Source: Chitinimonas sp036961565 (lineage in GTDB: Bacteria > Pseudomonadota > Gammaproteobacteria > Burkholderiales > Chitinimonadaceae). From it: 64,000 nucleotides of DNA. Under the pieces are notes generated by a model. It worked only from the letters and a program-made list of their open reading frames with translations, was not told the origin of the DNA and did not search any database. The position numbers and the translations under genes were made by a program. Location: NCBI RefSeq assembly GCF_036961565.1, contig NZ_JBAMDD010000007.1:200833-264832 (forward strand). Direction: 5' to 3'. Below, one piece after another: positions 1 to 7,849 of this stretch. Each line of letters opens with the position of its first letter. Position 1 is the stretch's first letter.

Positions 1-1629
1 GTCGAACTCGGCGCCGTTATTGGCCATGGCAGCCTTCATTTCACGCAGCACAAAAGGATGGCAGCGAATGGCGCCCTGGCCGTAGATGATCATGGAACGG
101 GTCAGGATATTGGCGCCTTCCACGGTAATGCCGACCGGAATGGTCTGGTAGGCATTGCCCAGGTAGTTGCGCGGCCCCAGCACCACTGCCTTGCCGCCGT
201 GAATATCCATGGCGTCGTTCAGCACCTTACGCATGCGCTCGGTGTTGTGATACTTCAGGATGGCGGAGATCACCGACGGCTTCTCGCCGCTATCGAGGCC
301 GGCCAAGGCCAGGCGCTGGGCCGAATCCATCTGGTAGGTATAACCACCGATGCGGGCCAGTGCTTCATCCACGCCCTCGAACTTGCCGATGGACAGGCCA
401 AACTGCTCACGCACCCGGGCATAGGCACCGGTCACGAAGCTGGCAAACTTGCCCGAGGCCACCGACATGGCGGGCAGGGAGATGGCGCGGCCTACCGACA
501 GGCACTCGACCAGCATGCGCCAGCCCTGACCAGCGTAGTCCTTGCCACCGATGATCCACTCCAGCGGAATGAACACATCCTTGCCCATGGTCGGGCCATT
601 CATGAAGGCCGAACCCGGTGGCGCATGGCGACGACCGATCTGCACACCCTCGTGCTCGGTCGGAATCAGCGCACAGGTGATACCGATGTCTTCCTTGTCG
701 CCCAGGATATGCTCAGGGTCATACAGCTTGAAAGCCATGCCCAGCACGGTGGCGATAGGCGCCAGGGTAATCCAGCGCTTTTCCCAGCTCAGGCGGATAC
801 CCACCACGTTTTCATGATGCTGGCCGGTACGTGGGTCGGTATAGGAGCCACGGGTCACCACGCCAAAGTCTGGGATGGCGCCAGCATCGGAGCCAGCATA
901 GGGGCTGGTCAGCGCAAAGCAGGGAATATCCAGGCCCTTGGCCAGGCGGGGCAGGTAGTAGTCCTTCTGCGCCTCGGTACCATAGTGCTGCAGCAGCTCG
1001 CCCGGTCCGAGCGAGTTCGGCACCATCACCGAAACAGCGGCCGTACCACCACGGGTCGCAATCTTGGTCACGATACGGGCATGCGCGTAGTTGGAGAACT
1101 CCACGCCACCATATTTCTTCTTGATGATCATGCCCAGGAAGCCATTGTCCTTGATGAACTGCCACACTTCAGGCGGCAGATCCTTCAGCTCATGGGTGAT
1201 CTTCCAGTCGTCGATCATGCTGCACAGCTGCTCGGTCGGGCCATCCAGGAAGGCCTGCTCCTCAGCGCTCAGCTTGGGCGCGTTGTAGCCATGCAGCTTC
1301 TTGAAATCAGGCTTGCCCGAGAACAGCTCGGCATCCCACCAGACAGTACCGGCATTGATGGCTTCTTGCTCGGTCTGCGACATGGCAGGGGTGATCTTCT
1401 TGAAGATGCCGAAGATAGGGCCGGTCAGCAGTGCACGACGCAGCGGAACGATATTGAATATCGCTGCAATCACGCCCGCGCCGATCAGCCAGCCCAGATG
1501 CAGGCCACAGCCGCCGTAAACACCGTAAGCGATGCCGGCCAATGCCGCAATGGTCCAGGCGATCAGCGGCGCGCGCAGATAGCCTAGCGCCAGTATCGCA
1601 ACGATGACGATCAGGATGGTGAGTGCCAT
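1..1629 (-). CDS. fadE: FadE-type acyl-CoA dehydrogenase (C-terminus beyond window)
   Basis: Reading leftward from an ATG at 1629, preceded by a good GGAAGGA ribosome site, gives 543 open codons that run off the left edge. The first ~50 residues are two hydrophobic stretches, as in membrane-associated FadE, followed by the acyl-CoA dehydrogenase fold with recognisable flavin-binding segments (PCFALTSPYAGSDAGA and KRWITLAPIA). E. coli FadE is about 814 residues, so roughly the last third is missing. It would catalyse the first, FAD-dependent oxidation of long-chain acyl-CoA in beta-oxidation. It starts 21 bases after the TetR gene and is probably co-transcribed with it. Confidence 0.9.
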   Translation of the reverse strand, partial: MALTILIVIVAILALGYLRAPLIAWTIAALAGIAYGVYGGCGLHLGWLIGAGVIAAIFNIVPLRRALLTGPIFGIFKKITPAMSQTEQEAINAGTVWWDAELFSGKPDFKKLHGYNAPKLSAEEQAFLDGPTEQLCSMIDDWKITHELKDLPPEVWQFIKDNGFLGMIIKKKYGGVEFSNYAHARIVTKIATRGGTAAVSVMVPNSLGPGELLQHYGTEAQKDYYLPRLAKGLDIPCFALTSPYAGSDAGAIPDFGVVTRGSYTDPRTGQHHENVVGIRLSWEKRWITLAPIATVLGMAFKLYDPEHILGDKEDIGITCALIPTEHEGVQIGRRHAPPGSAFMNGPTMGKDVFIPLEWIIGGKDYAGQGWRMLVECLSVGRAISLPAMSVASGKFASFVTGAYARVREQFGLSIGKFEGVDEALARIGGYTYQMDSAQRLALAGLDSGEKPSVISAILKYHNTERMRKVLNDAMDIHGGKAVVLGPRNYLGNAYQTIPVGITVEGANILTRSMIIYGQGAIRCHPFVLREMKAAMANNGAEFD

Positions 1630-1650
1630 GAGGTCTTCCTTCCCAGGAGG

Positions 1651-2331
1651 TTAAAAGCTTGAACCCGCACCCTTTGCAGTAACCGGCGCTGTCAGGCCGG
1701 CCACGACGAAAGGCACGAGATAAGTGGCGATCAGGCGCGGATCCCGCGCATTGACCACCGGATCGATAACAAACAGCCGCAGAATGTTATTGCCGGCAAA
1801 CGCATTGAAAATCGCCGAAAAAGCGAAATTGAGCCGCCATTGCAGCTCTATGGCATCCAGCTCAGGCAGGGCCTTGGCGGTCGCCTTGGCATAGCGCGCA
1901 ACCAGTTCTTCGTAGTGCCGGGGCAGGCTCTCGCGTAGTACAGGATGCGCCTCGATAAAGGTACGGCTGAGCAGACGCACGAAAATCACCCCGCCCCGCT
2001 TGGGGTCATGGGCGATATCGAGCGCCGCGTCCATAAAGGCACGCATGATGCGCTCCACCGACACCGGCTCACCCTGGGCCGCGGCTTCCAGCCTGTCCAG
2101 GTTCTGCACTGCCAGTTGCGTCAACGGGGTCAGCCGACGGGTGAACACCCCCTGGAACAAGGCATCCTTGCTGCCAAAGTGGTAATTCACCGCAGCCAGG
2201 TTCACCTCGGCGCGCTGGGTGATCATGCGCATCGAAGTGGCCTCGAATCCGTGCTCCACGAACAGTGCCTCGGCCGCATCGAGAATGCGTGTCGCAGTGT
2301 CGAGCTGCCGTGTTTCGCCTATGCCATTCAT
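1651..2331 (-). CDS. TetR-family regulator, PsrA/FadR-like
   Basis: The 226-residue protein has a TetR N-terminal helix-turn-helix (residues ~12-60, with the family's AAVNYHFGSKDALF recognition-helix region) and a variable helical C-terminal ligand domain. Its position immediately upstream of fadE on the same strand suggests a fatty-acid-responsive repressor of beta-oxidation. A PsrA-like inverted repeat lies 80 bases upstream of its start and would let it control itself and fadE together. The ligand (acyl-CoA or fatty acid) is inferred from context only. Other TetR clades with the same architecture cannot be excluded. Confidence 0.85.
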   Translation of the reverse strand: MNGIGETRQLDTATRILDAAEALFVEHGFEATSMRMITQRAEVNLAAVNYHFGSKDALFQGVFTRRLTPLTQLAVQNLDRLEAAAQGEPVSVERIMRAFMDAALDIAHDPKRGGVIFVRLLSRTFIEAHPVLRESLPRHYEELVARYAKATAKALPELDAIELQWRLNFAFSAIFNAFAGNNILRLFVIDPVVNARDPRLIATYLVPFVVAGLTAPVTAKGAGSSF

Positions 2332-2410
2332 TGTTTTTGCCGTGTTGTTCTGCGCCGCCGATTTCGCGGCTGTGTCGGGTCTGGTTTACCCATAAGCATA
2401 GCCGATTCAA

Positions 2411-2426
2411 TCAAACGGTTGTTTGA
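2411..2426. promoter_or_regulatory. PsrA-like operator TCAAAC-N4-GTTTGA
   Basis: The inverted repeat has six-base arms around a four-base centre and fits the (G/C)AAAC-N2-4-GTTT(G/C) pattern described for PsrA in Pseudomonas. It sits where the leftward tetR-fadE promoter should be. A weaker near-palindrome CAAGCGCTCG lies at 2457-2466. Confidence 0.6.
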
Positions 2427-2842
2427 AACATACGTCCCAGTGATTTTTTAGTCAAGCAAGCGCTCGATTGTGCGCCGCAGCATGTCTCACTGCCGCATCG
2501 GCTCCGACCTGCCTCTTGGCGCACCAGCACGGTGCATTGCACACCCGTACTGCTTTTGCATAGCCGCCACAACCTGCAATACCTGCTTGATTTTTTCATC
2601 AACATCAAACAGTTGCAGGCATGCGACAAAATTAGAGCAATCGCTCAACAGGCAAAGTCACGCGCTATGATCCGCACCTGCCCAAGTGCTTGCTCGAATC
2701 AGGTGGTACGCAACACTCGGGCACGGAGGCCGTGGTTCGCCTCCAGCCGTCACCCCCATCGGTACGACAGCTTGGCCCCGTGTTGCGACGGGTGTCGTCC
2801 CGCTATCGGGCTGGTGATTTCCCCCAGAACGAGGAGACAACA
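2427..2842. other. Intergenic region between tetR operator and lipase gene
   Basis: These 416 bases must hold the rightward promoter of the lipase gene and part of the leftward tetR promoter. I see no convincing gene; open frames here lack ribosome sites and protein-like composition. Confidence 0.5.
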
Positions 2843-4189
2843 ATGAAAAACAAAACCCTGCTGCTTGGCGCCCTGCTGCTGTCCTCATGGGCCCACGCAT
2901 CCACCCCCACCAATGCAGCCGACATCCGCCCCGACCCCATCCTGGGCAGCTACCTGTCCCCCCACGGCCCTGCCTCCGCCGAGTCACTGTACAAGCTCAA
3001 GCGCAACAAGCTGAACCAGGACGGTATGACCATACGGGCGTCCGGCAGCACCTATACCTATCTGCGCTGCTACTACGCCACAGGTACCAAGCTTCGGCCC
3101 ACCACCAACTATGTGTGGGCGCTCAATACCGGCAACAACGACTACTACCGTATCTACGGTAGCTGGTGGTCCAGCAGCATGCTGGCCTGGAAAAACATGT
3201 TCTATAGCGATACCAGCCAGGACACCCTCAAGTCCGTGTGCCAGAGCACACTCAGCCGCAAGGGCCTGGGTTCCAATGTGGCCATGTGGGCTGCGGCCGA
3301 CAATTCACTGTCGTTCAATTACACCGTCTGGAGCCAGGACAGTGCTGCCCAGTTGGGCGGCATCAACCGCATTGTGGCCTTTGGCGATAGCCTGTCCGAC
3401 ACCCAGAACATGTACAACGCCTCGCAATGGCTGCTCCCCAACCGCAATAGCTGGTTCCTGGGCCGCTTCAGCAATGGCAACAACTGGGTTGAATACCTGG
3501 CCGACAGCCTGCGCCTGCCGCTCTATAACTGGGCCGTGGGCGGTGCCGGGGTCAATACCGAGAAATACGTCATTGCCGGCGTGACCGACCAGGTGCAGTC
3601 GTACAAGGAATACATGCAGAAAGCCGCAGCCTACCGGCCGGAGAAAACCCTGTTCACGGTCTTGATAGGCGGCAATGACTTCGTCAACTATGACCGTAGC
3701 GTGGATCAGGTCATTGCTGGCGAAACCAGCGCCCTGCAGAACCTGCTCAATACCGGCGCCCGCAATGTACTGCTGTTGAAGCTGCCCGATGTCTCCAAGG
3801 CGCCTGTGTTCAAGATCAAGGGCAACCCTGCCCTGGTGGCCGCCAAGGTGCTGGACTACAACAACCGCCTGGACGGCATGATCGCCAGCCTGCGTGCCCA
3901 GTACGGCAGCAGCCTGAACATACGGGTGTTTGATACCTACACCCTGTTCAACAGCGTGCTCAACAGCCCGGCCAGCTATGGCATGACCAACACCACCAGC
4001 TCCTGCCTCAATATCAACAGCGACAGCAGCCTCAACTACCTGAGCAGCCAGTCGCCGCGCAGCGAGTGCAGCAACCCCGACACCTTCGTGTTCTGGGACA
4101 CCCTGCATCCGACCACGCGTACCCACAAGCTGCTTAGCGAGAACGTGGCGCCGTTTGTGCGAGCTGCCTATCCGGTACCCGTGTTCTAA
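2843..4189 (+). CDS. Secreted GDSL phospholipase/lipase, thermolabile-hemolysin-like
   Basis: The ATG at 2843 follows GAGGAG at good spacing and begins a Sec signal peptide (MKNKTLLLGALLLSSWAHA), giving 448 residues. Residues ~55-165 match the N-terminal domain of Vibrio thermolabile hemolysin in style (YTYLRCYYATG, GSWWSSS). The GDSL esterase domain follows, with FGDSLSDT carrying the Ser nucleophile near residue 180, IGGNDF (oxyanion Asn) and DTLHPT (Asp and His of the triad). The expected activity is phospholipase A/lysophospholipase or glycerophospholipid acyltransfer outside the cell. It has its own downstream terminator and is a separate transcription unit from the collagenase gene. Confidence 0.85.
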   Translation: MKNKTLLLGALLLSSWAHASTPTNAADIRPDPILGSYLSPHGPASAESLYKLKRNKLNQDGMTIRASGSTYTYLRCYYATGTKLRPTTNYVWALNTGNNDYYRIYGSWWSSSMLAWKNMFYSDTSQDTLKSVCQSTLSRKGLGSNVAMWAAADNSLSFNYTVWSQDSAAQLGGINRIVAFGDSLSDTQNMYNASQWLLPNRNSWFLGRFSNGNNWVEYLADSLRLPLYNWAVGGAGVNTEKYVIAGVTDQVQSYKEYMQKAAAYRPEKTLFTVLIGGNDFVNYDRSVDQVIAGETSALQNLLNTGARNVLLLKLPDVSKAPVFKIKGNPALVAAKVLDYNNRLDGMIASLRAQYGSSLNIRVFDTYTLFNSVLNSPASYGMTNTTSSCLNINSDSSLNYLSSQSPRSECSNPDTFVFWDTLHPTTRTHKLLSENVAPFVRAAYPVPVF

Positions 4190-4235
4190 GGGGCAGCAAC
4201 CGCCTCAGCAGTAGCCATCACGACTGCCGCATCAG

Positions 4236-4270
4236 CAGGACCATGCCCACACAGGCATGGTCCTGTTTTC
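4236..4270 (+). terminator. Intrinsic terminator after the phospholipase gene
   Basis: A 12-base-pair stem (CAGGACCATGCC pairing with GGCATGGTCCTG) encloses a six-base loop and ends in TTTTC, 46 bases after the stop codon. Confidence 0.85.
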
Positions 4271-4460
4271 ATTTGCCCTCCCCTACCAACTTGGTAAATA
4301 TCGCCGCAGCCACAGCGCGCCAGCACAAGATTCCCGATTGCCCCTCCGCCATAGTTCGCCCTGCAACAACACGCGCCAGACAACCCGCGCAGGTCGGCAG
4401 CCAGCCGAAACTGCAAAGCAGGTGCCAAGGCTATCGTCTACGGAAAATAGGGAATGTGAG

Positions 4461-6701
4461 ATGAAAACAAAACTGCGTTGCCCCCTGCTGGCAGCCTTGC
4501 TGCTGGGGTGCCTGAGCCCACTGGCACAGGCGGATACCGATACCACCGAGCGCATGCTGCCCATGCCCCAGGTCAGGCAGAACCTGCCACCCAGCACCGA
4601 GCAGAAACTGTACAACCTGAGCGAAACCCGCCGGGCCCGTACCGACCTGCGCCTGCCCAAGCAGCGTGATACCCGATTCAACGGCCAGGTCAGCGCGCTA
4701 GCGACCACGCCGGAATGCGAGGATATGAACCGGCTGGCCAGCCATAGCGGCAATGACCTGGCCAATTATCTGGTCAGCCTGCCCGACTACGAATGCCACT
4801 ACGGCCTGTTCTCGCTCAACAGCACCCTGGCCAGCCAGATCTACAGCCCGGCCAACATGACCGCCGTGGCCAGCCGCTTTGCCCAGGAAGCCGCCGCCTA
4901 CAATGCCAGCAACCGCAACCTGATCAATTTGATCATCTACCTGCGTGCCGGCTACTACCTGGCAGGCTCCAACACCATACCCGAGCCTTCCAGCAGTCTG
5001 CTGGGCACGCTGCGCCCGGCCATCAAGCAATTGCTGGCCTCACCGCTGCTGTTCCAGAACAATGCTGTCGCCTCACCGACCGCTGGCGAAACCATGAAGC
5101 TGATCACCAACCTGCATGATGAGGCCTACTACCTCAGCGACATGCAGAGCCTGGTGACCCGCTACACCAATACCGCCAGCAACCCCAATGCAGCCCAGGC
5201 ACTGCTGGTACGGTCGGCGAGCGACGGCTATACCGGCGTGCTGACGGTCTATTACTACGCCAACTTCCGCCCCGAAGGCCTCGCCATACTCCGGAGCGAC
5301 GCCAGCCATGCCACCGCGCTCAACCAGTTCGTGCTGGCGAACAAGGCAACGCTGCTCAATACCAACTACAGCTACCAGCTGACCGACAGCGCCAACGAAG
5401 CTTTCCGCATGTTCGGTCTGCCGGAGCTGAAGCCCACCATCAAGCCCATGATCAAGCACATGCTGGCCACCACCAGCATGACCGGGCCGGACATGGGCCT
5501 GTGGCTGAAGGCCGCGCAGGCGGTAAAGTATTACGACAATGCCAACTGCGCCGAATACGGCACCTGTAATTTTGAACAGCAATTGGCCAATGCCGCCTTG
5601 CCCATCAGCCACAACTGCAGCGCCACCATCCGCATCCGCGCCCAGGACATGACGGCAGCGCAGTTGCAGGAATCGTGCACCACCCTGCAAAGTGGCGAGA
5701 CCTACTTCCACAACATGCTGCAAACCAACCGTACACCGGTCGCCAATGATCACAACACGGCACTGGAAGTAGTGGTATTCGACGACTATGCCAACTACAG
5801 CAAATACGCTTCTGCCATCTACGATATCGACACCAACAATGGTGGCATGTATCTGGAAGGCAACCCTGCTGTGGTCGGCAACCAGGCCCGCTTCATCGCC
5901 CATGAAGCCTCCTGGATGCGCCCCAGTTTCAAGATATGGAACCTGGAGCATGAGTATGTGCACTACCTGGATGGCCGCTTCAATATGTATGGTGACTTCG
6001 GCGCAGGCACGGCCAAGCCGACGGTATGGTGGATAGAGGGCATAGGTGAATACCTGTCGCTGCGCAATAACAACCAGGCCAGCATCGATGCTGCCCGCAC
6101 CGGCCAGTACAAACTCAGCCAGATCTTCGGCAACACCTACTCCATGGGCGACTACACCAACCGTGCCTACCGCTGGGGCTATATGGCCACCCGCTTCATG
6201 ATGGAACGCCATCGCAGCGATGTGGATACCGTCCTGGCACGCTTCCGTGCAGGGGATTACAACGGCTATCAGAGCTATATGAGCCAGATTGGCACCCGCT
6301 ATGACAGCGAGTTCGCCAGTTGGGCCCAGACGGCCACTACTGCTGGCGAGCCCCCCATGCCCGGCGGCATCATCCTGCCCAGCTGTAACCATCCCTACTA
6401 CCTGGGCAAGGGTTGCTCCATCAGTGGCTTTGCCTCCAGCACCCGCAGCTATGCCTACATCCACCTGCCGGCAGGCGCTCGCAACCTCAAGATATGGACG
6501 ACGGCGGGTAACGGCGATGTCGATCTCTACGCGGGTTTCAACCGCTATCCGACCACTGGTAGCTATGATGCAGCTTCGATACACCCTGGTAACAATGAGA
6601 GTATCAGCCTGCCCAACCCGCCTACCGGGCAATGGATTTACTTCCTGATGCAGGCCAAGCAACCGTTTAGCGGCGTTGCCATCAACGCCAGCTACGACTA
6701 G
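4461..6701 (+). CDS. Secreted microbial collagenase, peptidase family M9
   Basis: The chosen ATG begins a signal peptide (MKTKLRCPLLAALLLGCLSP), giving 746 residues; an open frame extends upstream but lacks a better start. The zinc motif HEYVHYLDG lies near residue 495 and the downstream Glu motif WWIEGIGEYLS near residue 530, both characteristic of M9 collagenases. The N-terminal ~370 residues are the helical activator region of that family. The last ~100 residues resemble a bacterial pre-peptidase C-terminal (PPC) domain, used for substrate binding. The protein should be exported and degrade collagen or gelatin-like protein. Confidence 0.92.
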   Translation: MKTKLRCPLLAALLLGCLSPLAQADTDTTERMLPMPQVRQNLPPSTEQKLYNLSETRRARTDLRLPKQRDTRFNGQVSALATTPECEDMNRLASHSGNDLANYLVSLPDYECHYGLFSLNSTLASQIYSPANMTAVASRFAQEAAAYNASNRNLINLIIYLRAGYYLAGSNTIPEPSSSLLGTLRPAIKQLLASPLLFQNNAVASPTAGETMKLITNLHDEAYYLSDMQSLVTRYTNTASNPNAAQALLVRSASDGYTGVLTVYYYANFRPEGLAILRSDASHATALNQFVLANKATLLNTNYSYQLTDSANEAFRMFGLPELKPTIKPMIKHMLATTSMTGPDMGLWLKAAQAVKYYDNANCAEYGTCNFEQQLANAALPISHNCSATIRIRAQDMTAAQLQESCTTLQSGETYFHNMLQTNRTPVANDHNTALEVVVFDDYANYSKYASAIYDIDTNNGGMYLEGNPAVVGNQARFIAHEASWMRPSFKIWNLEHEYVHYLDGRFNMYGDFGAGTAKPTVWWIEGIGEYLSLRNNNQASIDAARTGQYKLSQIFGNTYSMGDYTNRAYRWGYMATRFMMERHRSDVDTVLARFRAGDYNGYQSYMSQIGTRYDSEFASWAQTATTAGEPPMPGGIILPSCNHPYYLGKGCSISGFASSTRSYAYIHLPAGARNLKIWTTAGNGDVDLYAGFNRYPTTGSYDAASIHPGNNESISLPNPPTGQWIYFLMQAKQPFSGVAINASYD

Positions 6702-6730
6702 GCAGGTAGCCACCCCGCTCTGAAAGCGTA

Positions 6731-6764
6731 AAAAGCCACTGGGTACGCCCAGTGGCTTTTCCTG
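6731..6764 (+). terminator. Intrinsic terminator after the collagenase gene
   Basis: AAAAGCCACTGGG pairs perfectly with CCCAGTGGCTTTT around a TACG loop, 30 bases past the stop. The flanking A and T tracts make it able to act in both directions. Confidence 0.9.
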
Positions 6765-6808
6765 TTATTTGCTACAAAAGCAATGCGGGCGGTTCGCCTG
6801 TATTGATC

Positions 6809-6831
6809 AAAATATGCAAATAACATATTTT
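6809..6831. promoter_or_regulatory. Palindrome AAAATATG-N7-CATATTTT upstream of AraC-type gene
   Basis: Perfect eight-base arms flank a seven-base spacer in a locally AT-rich patch, 158 bases before the PAS-AraC start. It could be an operator; the binding protein is unknown. Confidence 0.4.
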
Positions 6832-6989
6832 AGAGCGTTTGCACCACGCAGGGTACTACCAGAAACCTTAGCCGCCCAGCTTGGCAGGCGATATGGGCGC
6901 GACGCCATGGACATCCCAAGCCCACGCCTGCGCTGCACGGACACCTGATACCGCTCGTTGCCGACCATTCGGCCCCAGGGAGTTGCCCC

Positions 6990-7757
6990 ATGTTTGCAAC
7001 CAGTACCTTGGCCGCACAACGGCCCTACATCGTCCAGCAATTGAGCGATGTACTGTTCGTCGAGTCCTTGTTCGAGCGCCTCCCTGACGTGGTGTTCTCT
7101 GTCAAGGACACGCAAGGCCGCTATCTCGCCATGAGTAGCGCCTGCGTGGCGCGCTGCCGCTTGCGGCACAAGCAGGATGCCATAGGACGCACCGCCCACG
7201 ACCTGTTCCCCAGCCACATGGCACAGCGCTATTGCGAGCAGGACGCTGCTGTCTTTGCGGCAGGCAGACCCATCGTCGACAGCCTGGACCTGACGCTCTA
7301 CAACGATGGCAAGAGCGGCTGGTGCATCTCCAACAAACAACCCATACACAATGCCAGCGGCACACTGCTAGGCCTGGTCTGCATCTCCAAGGACCTCACC
7401 GAGCTGAGCCGCGATGGTTTGATAGACGCAGGCTTCGCGCGAGTGGTGGACTACATCCAGGCGCACTACGCCCGCCATCTCAATCTGCAAGAGCTGGCCG
7501 ATGTGGCCAGACTGTCCATAGCCCAGCTGGACAGGCGGATGAAGCGGGTATTCCAGACCAGCACCGGCGAATTTGTCCGCCGCACCCGGCTGGAGGCAGC
7601 CCTGTACGCCATCCGCGAAACCGCCATACCAATTGCCGATATTGCCGTGGATACTGGCTTCTTCGACCAAAGCGCCCTGCACAAGCAATGCAAACTGGCC
7701 ACTGGGCTCAGTCCCAGGCAGCTCAGGCTGCAACACTGCAGCGACAGCGCCGACTGA
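6990..7757 (+). CDS. PAS-domain AraC-family transcriptional regulator
   Basis: The 255-residue protein has a PAS sensor fold at residues ~30-130 (LPDVVFSVKDTQGRYLAMS) and an AraC double helix-turn-helix at residues ~150-250. The second AraC helix-turn-helix ends in DTGFFDQSALHKQCK...TGLSPRQLR, the typical family signature. The start ATG follows GGGAG. PAS-AraC proteins of this layout usually activate local catabolic genes, but no metabolic operon adjoins it, so the target and ligand are unknown. A shared hairpin terminator separates it from the convergent typA. Confidence 0.88.
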   Translation: MFATSTLAAQRPYIVQQLSDVLFVESLFERLPDVVFSVKDTQGRYLAMSSACVARCRLRHKQDAIGRTAHDLFPSHMAQRYCEQDAAVFAAGRPIVDSLDLTLYNDGKSGWCISNKQPIHNASGTLLGLVCISKDLTELSRDGLIDAGFARVVDYIQAHYARHLNLQELADVARLSIAQLDRRMKRVFQTSTGEFVRRTRLEAALYAIRETAIPIADIAVDTGFFDQSALHKQCKLATGLSPRQLRLQHCSDSAD

Positions 7758-7794
7758 GACTGCGTCCAAGAACCTGTTCAAAGAATGCAAGACA

Positions 7795-7827
7795 AAAAAA
7801 CGGCAACCCGATGGGTTGCCGTTTTTT
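7795..7827. terminator. Bidirectional terminator between AraC-type gene and typA
   Basis: AAAAAACGGCAACCC pairs with GGGTTGCCGTTTTTT around a three-base loop, lying between the two convergent stop codons. Confidence 0.9.
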
Positions 7828-7849
7828 CGACGCCTCAAACAGACTGCAA

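Noticed and set aside
58..1587. Long plus-strand open frame of about 510 codons
   Set aside because: It lies opposite the acyl-CoA dehydrogenase gene, has His/Gln/Gly-rich non-natural composition, and the opposite strand gives a clear enzyme.
5073..6713. Leftward 546-codon open frame opposite the collagenase gene
   Set aside because: It is the antisense shadow of the collagenase, which has a signal peptide and intact zinc motif.
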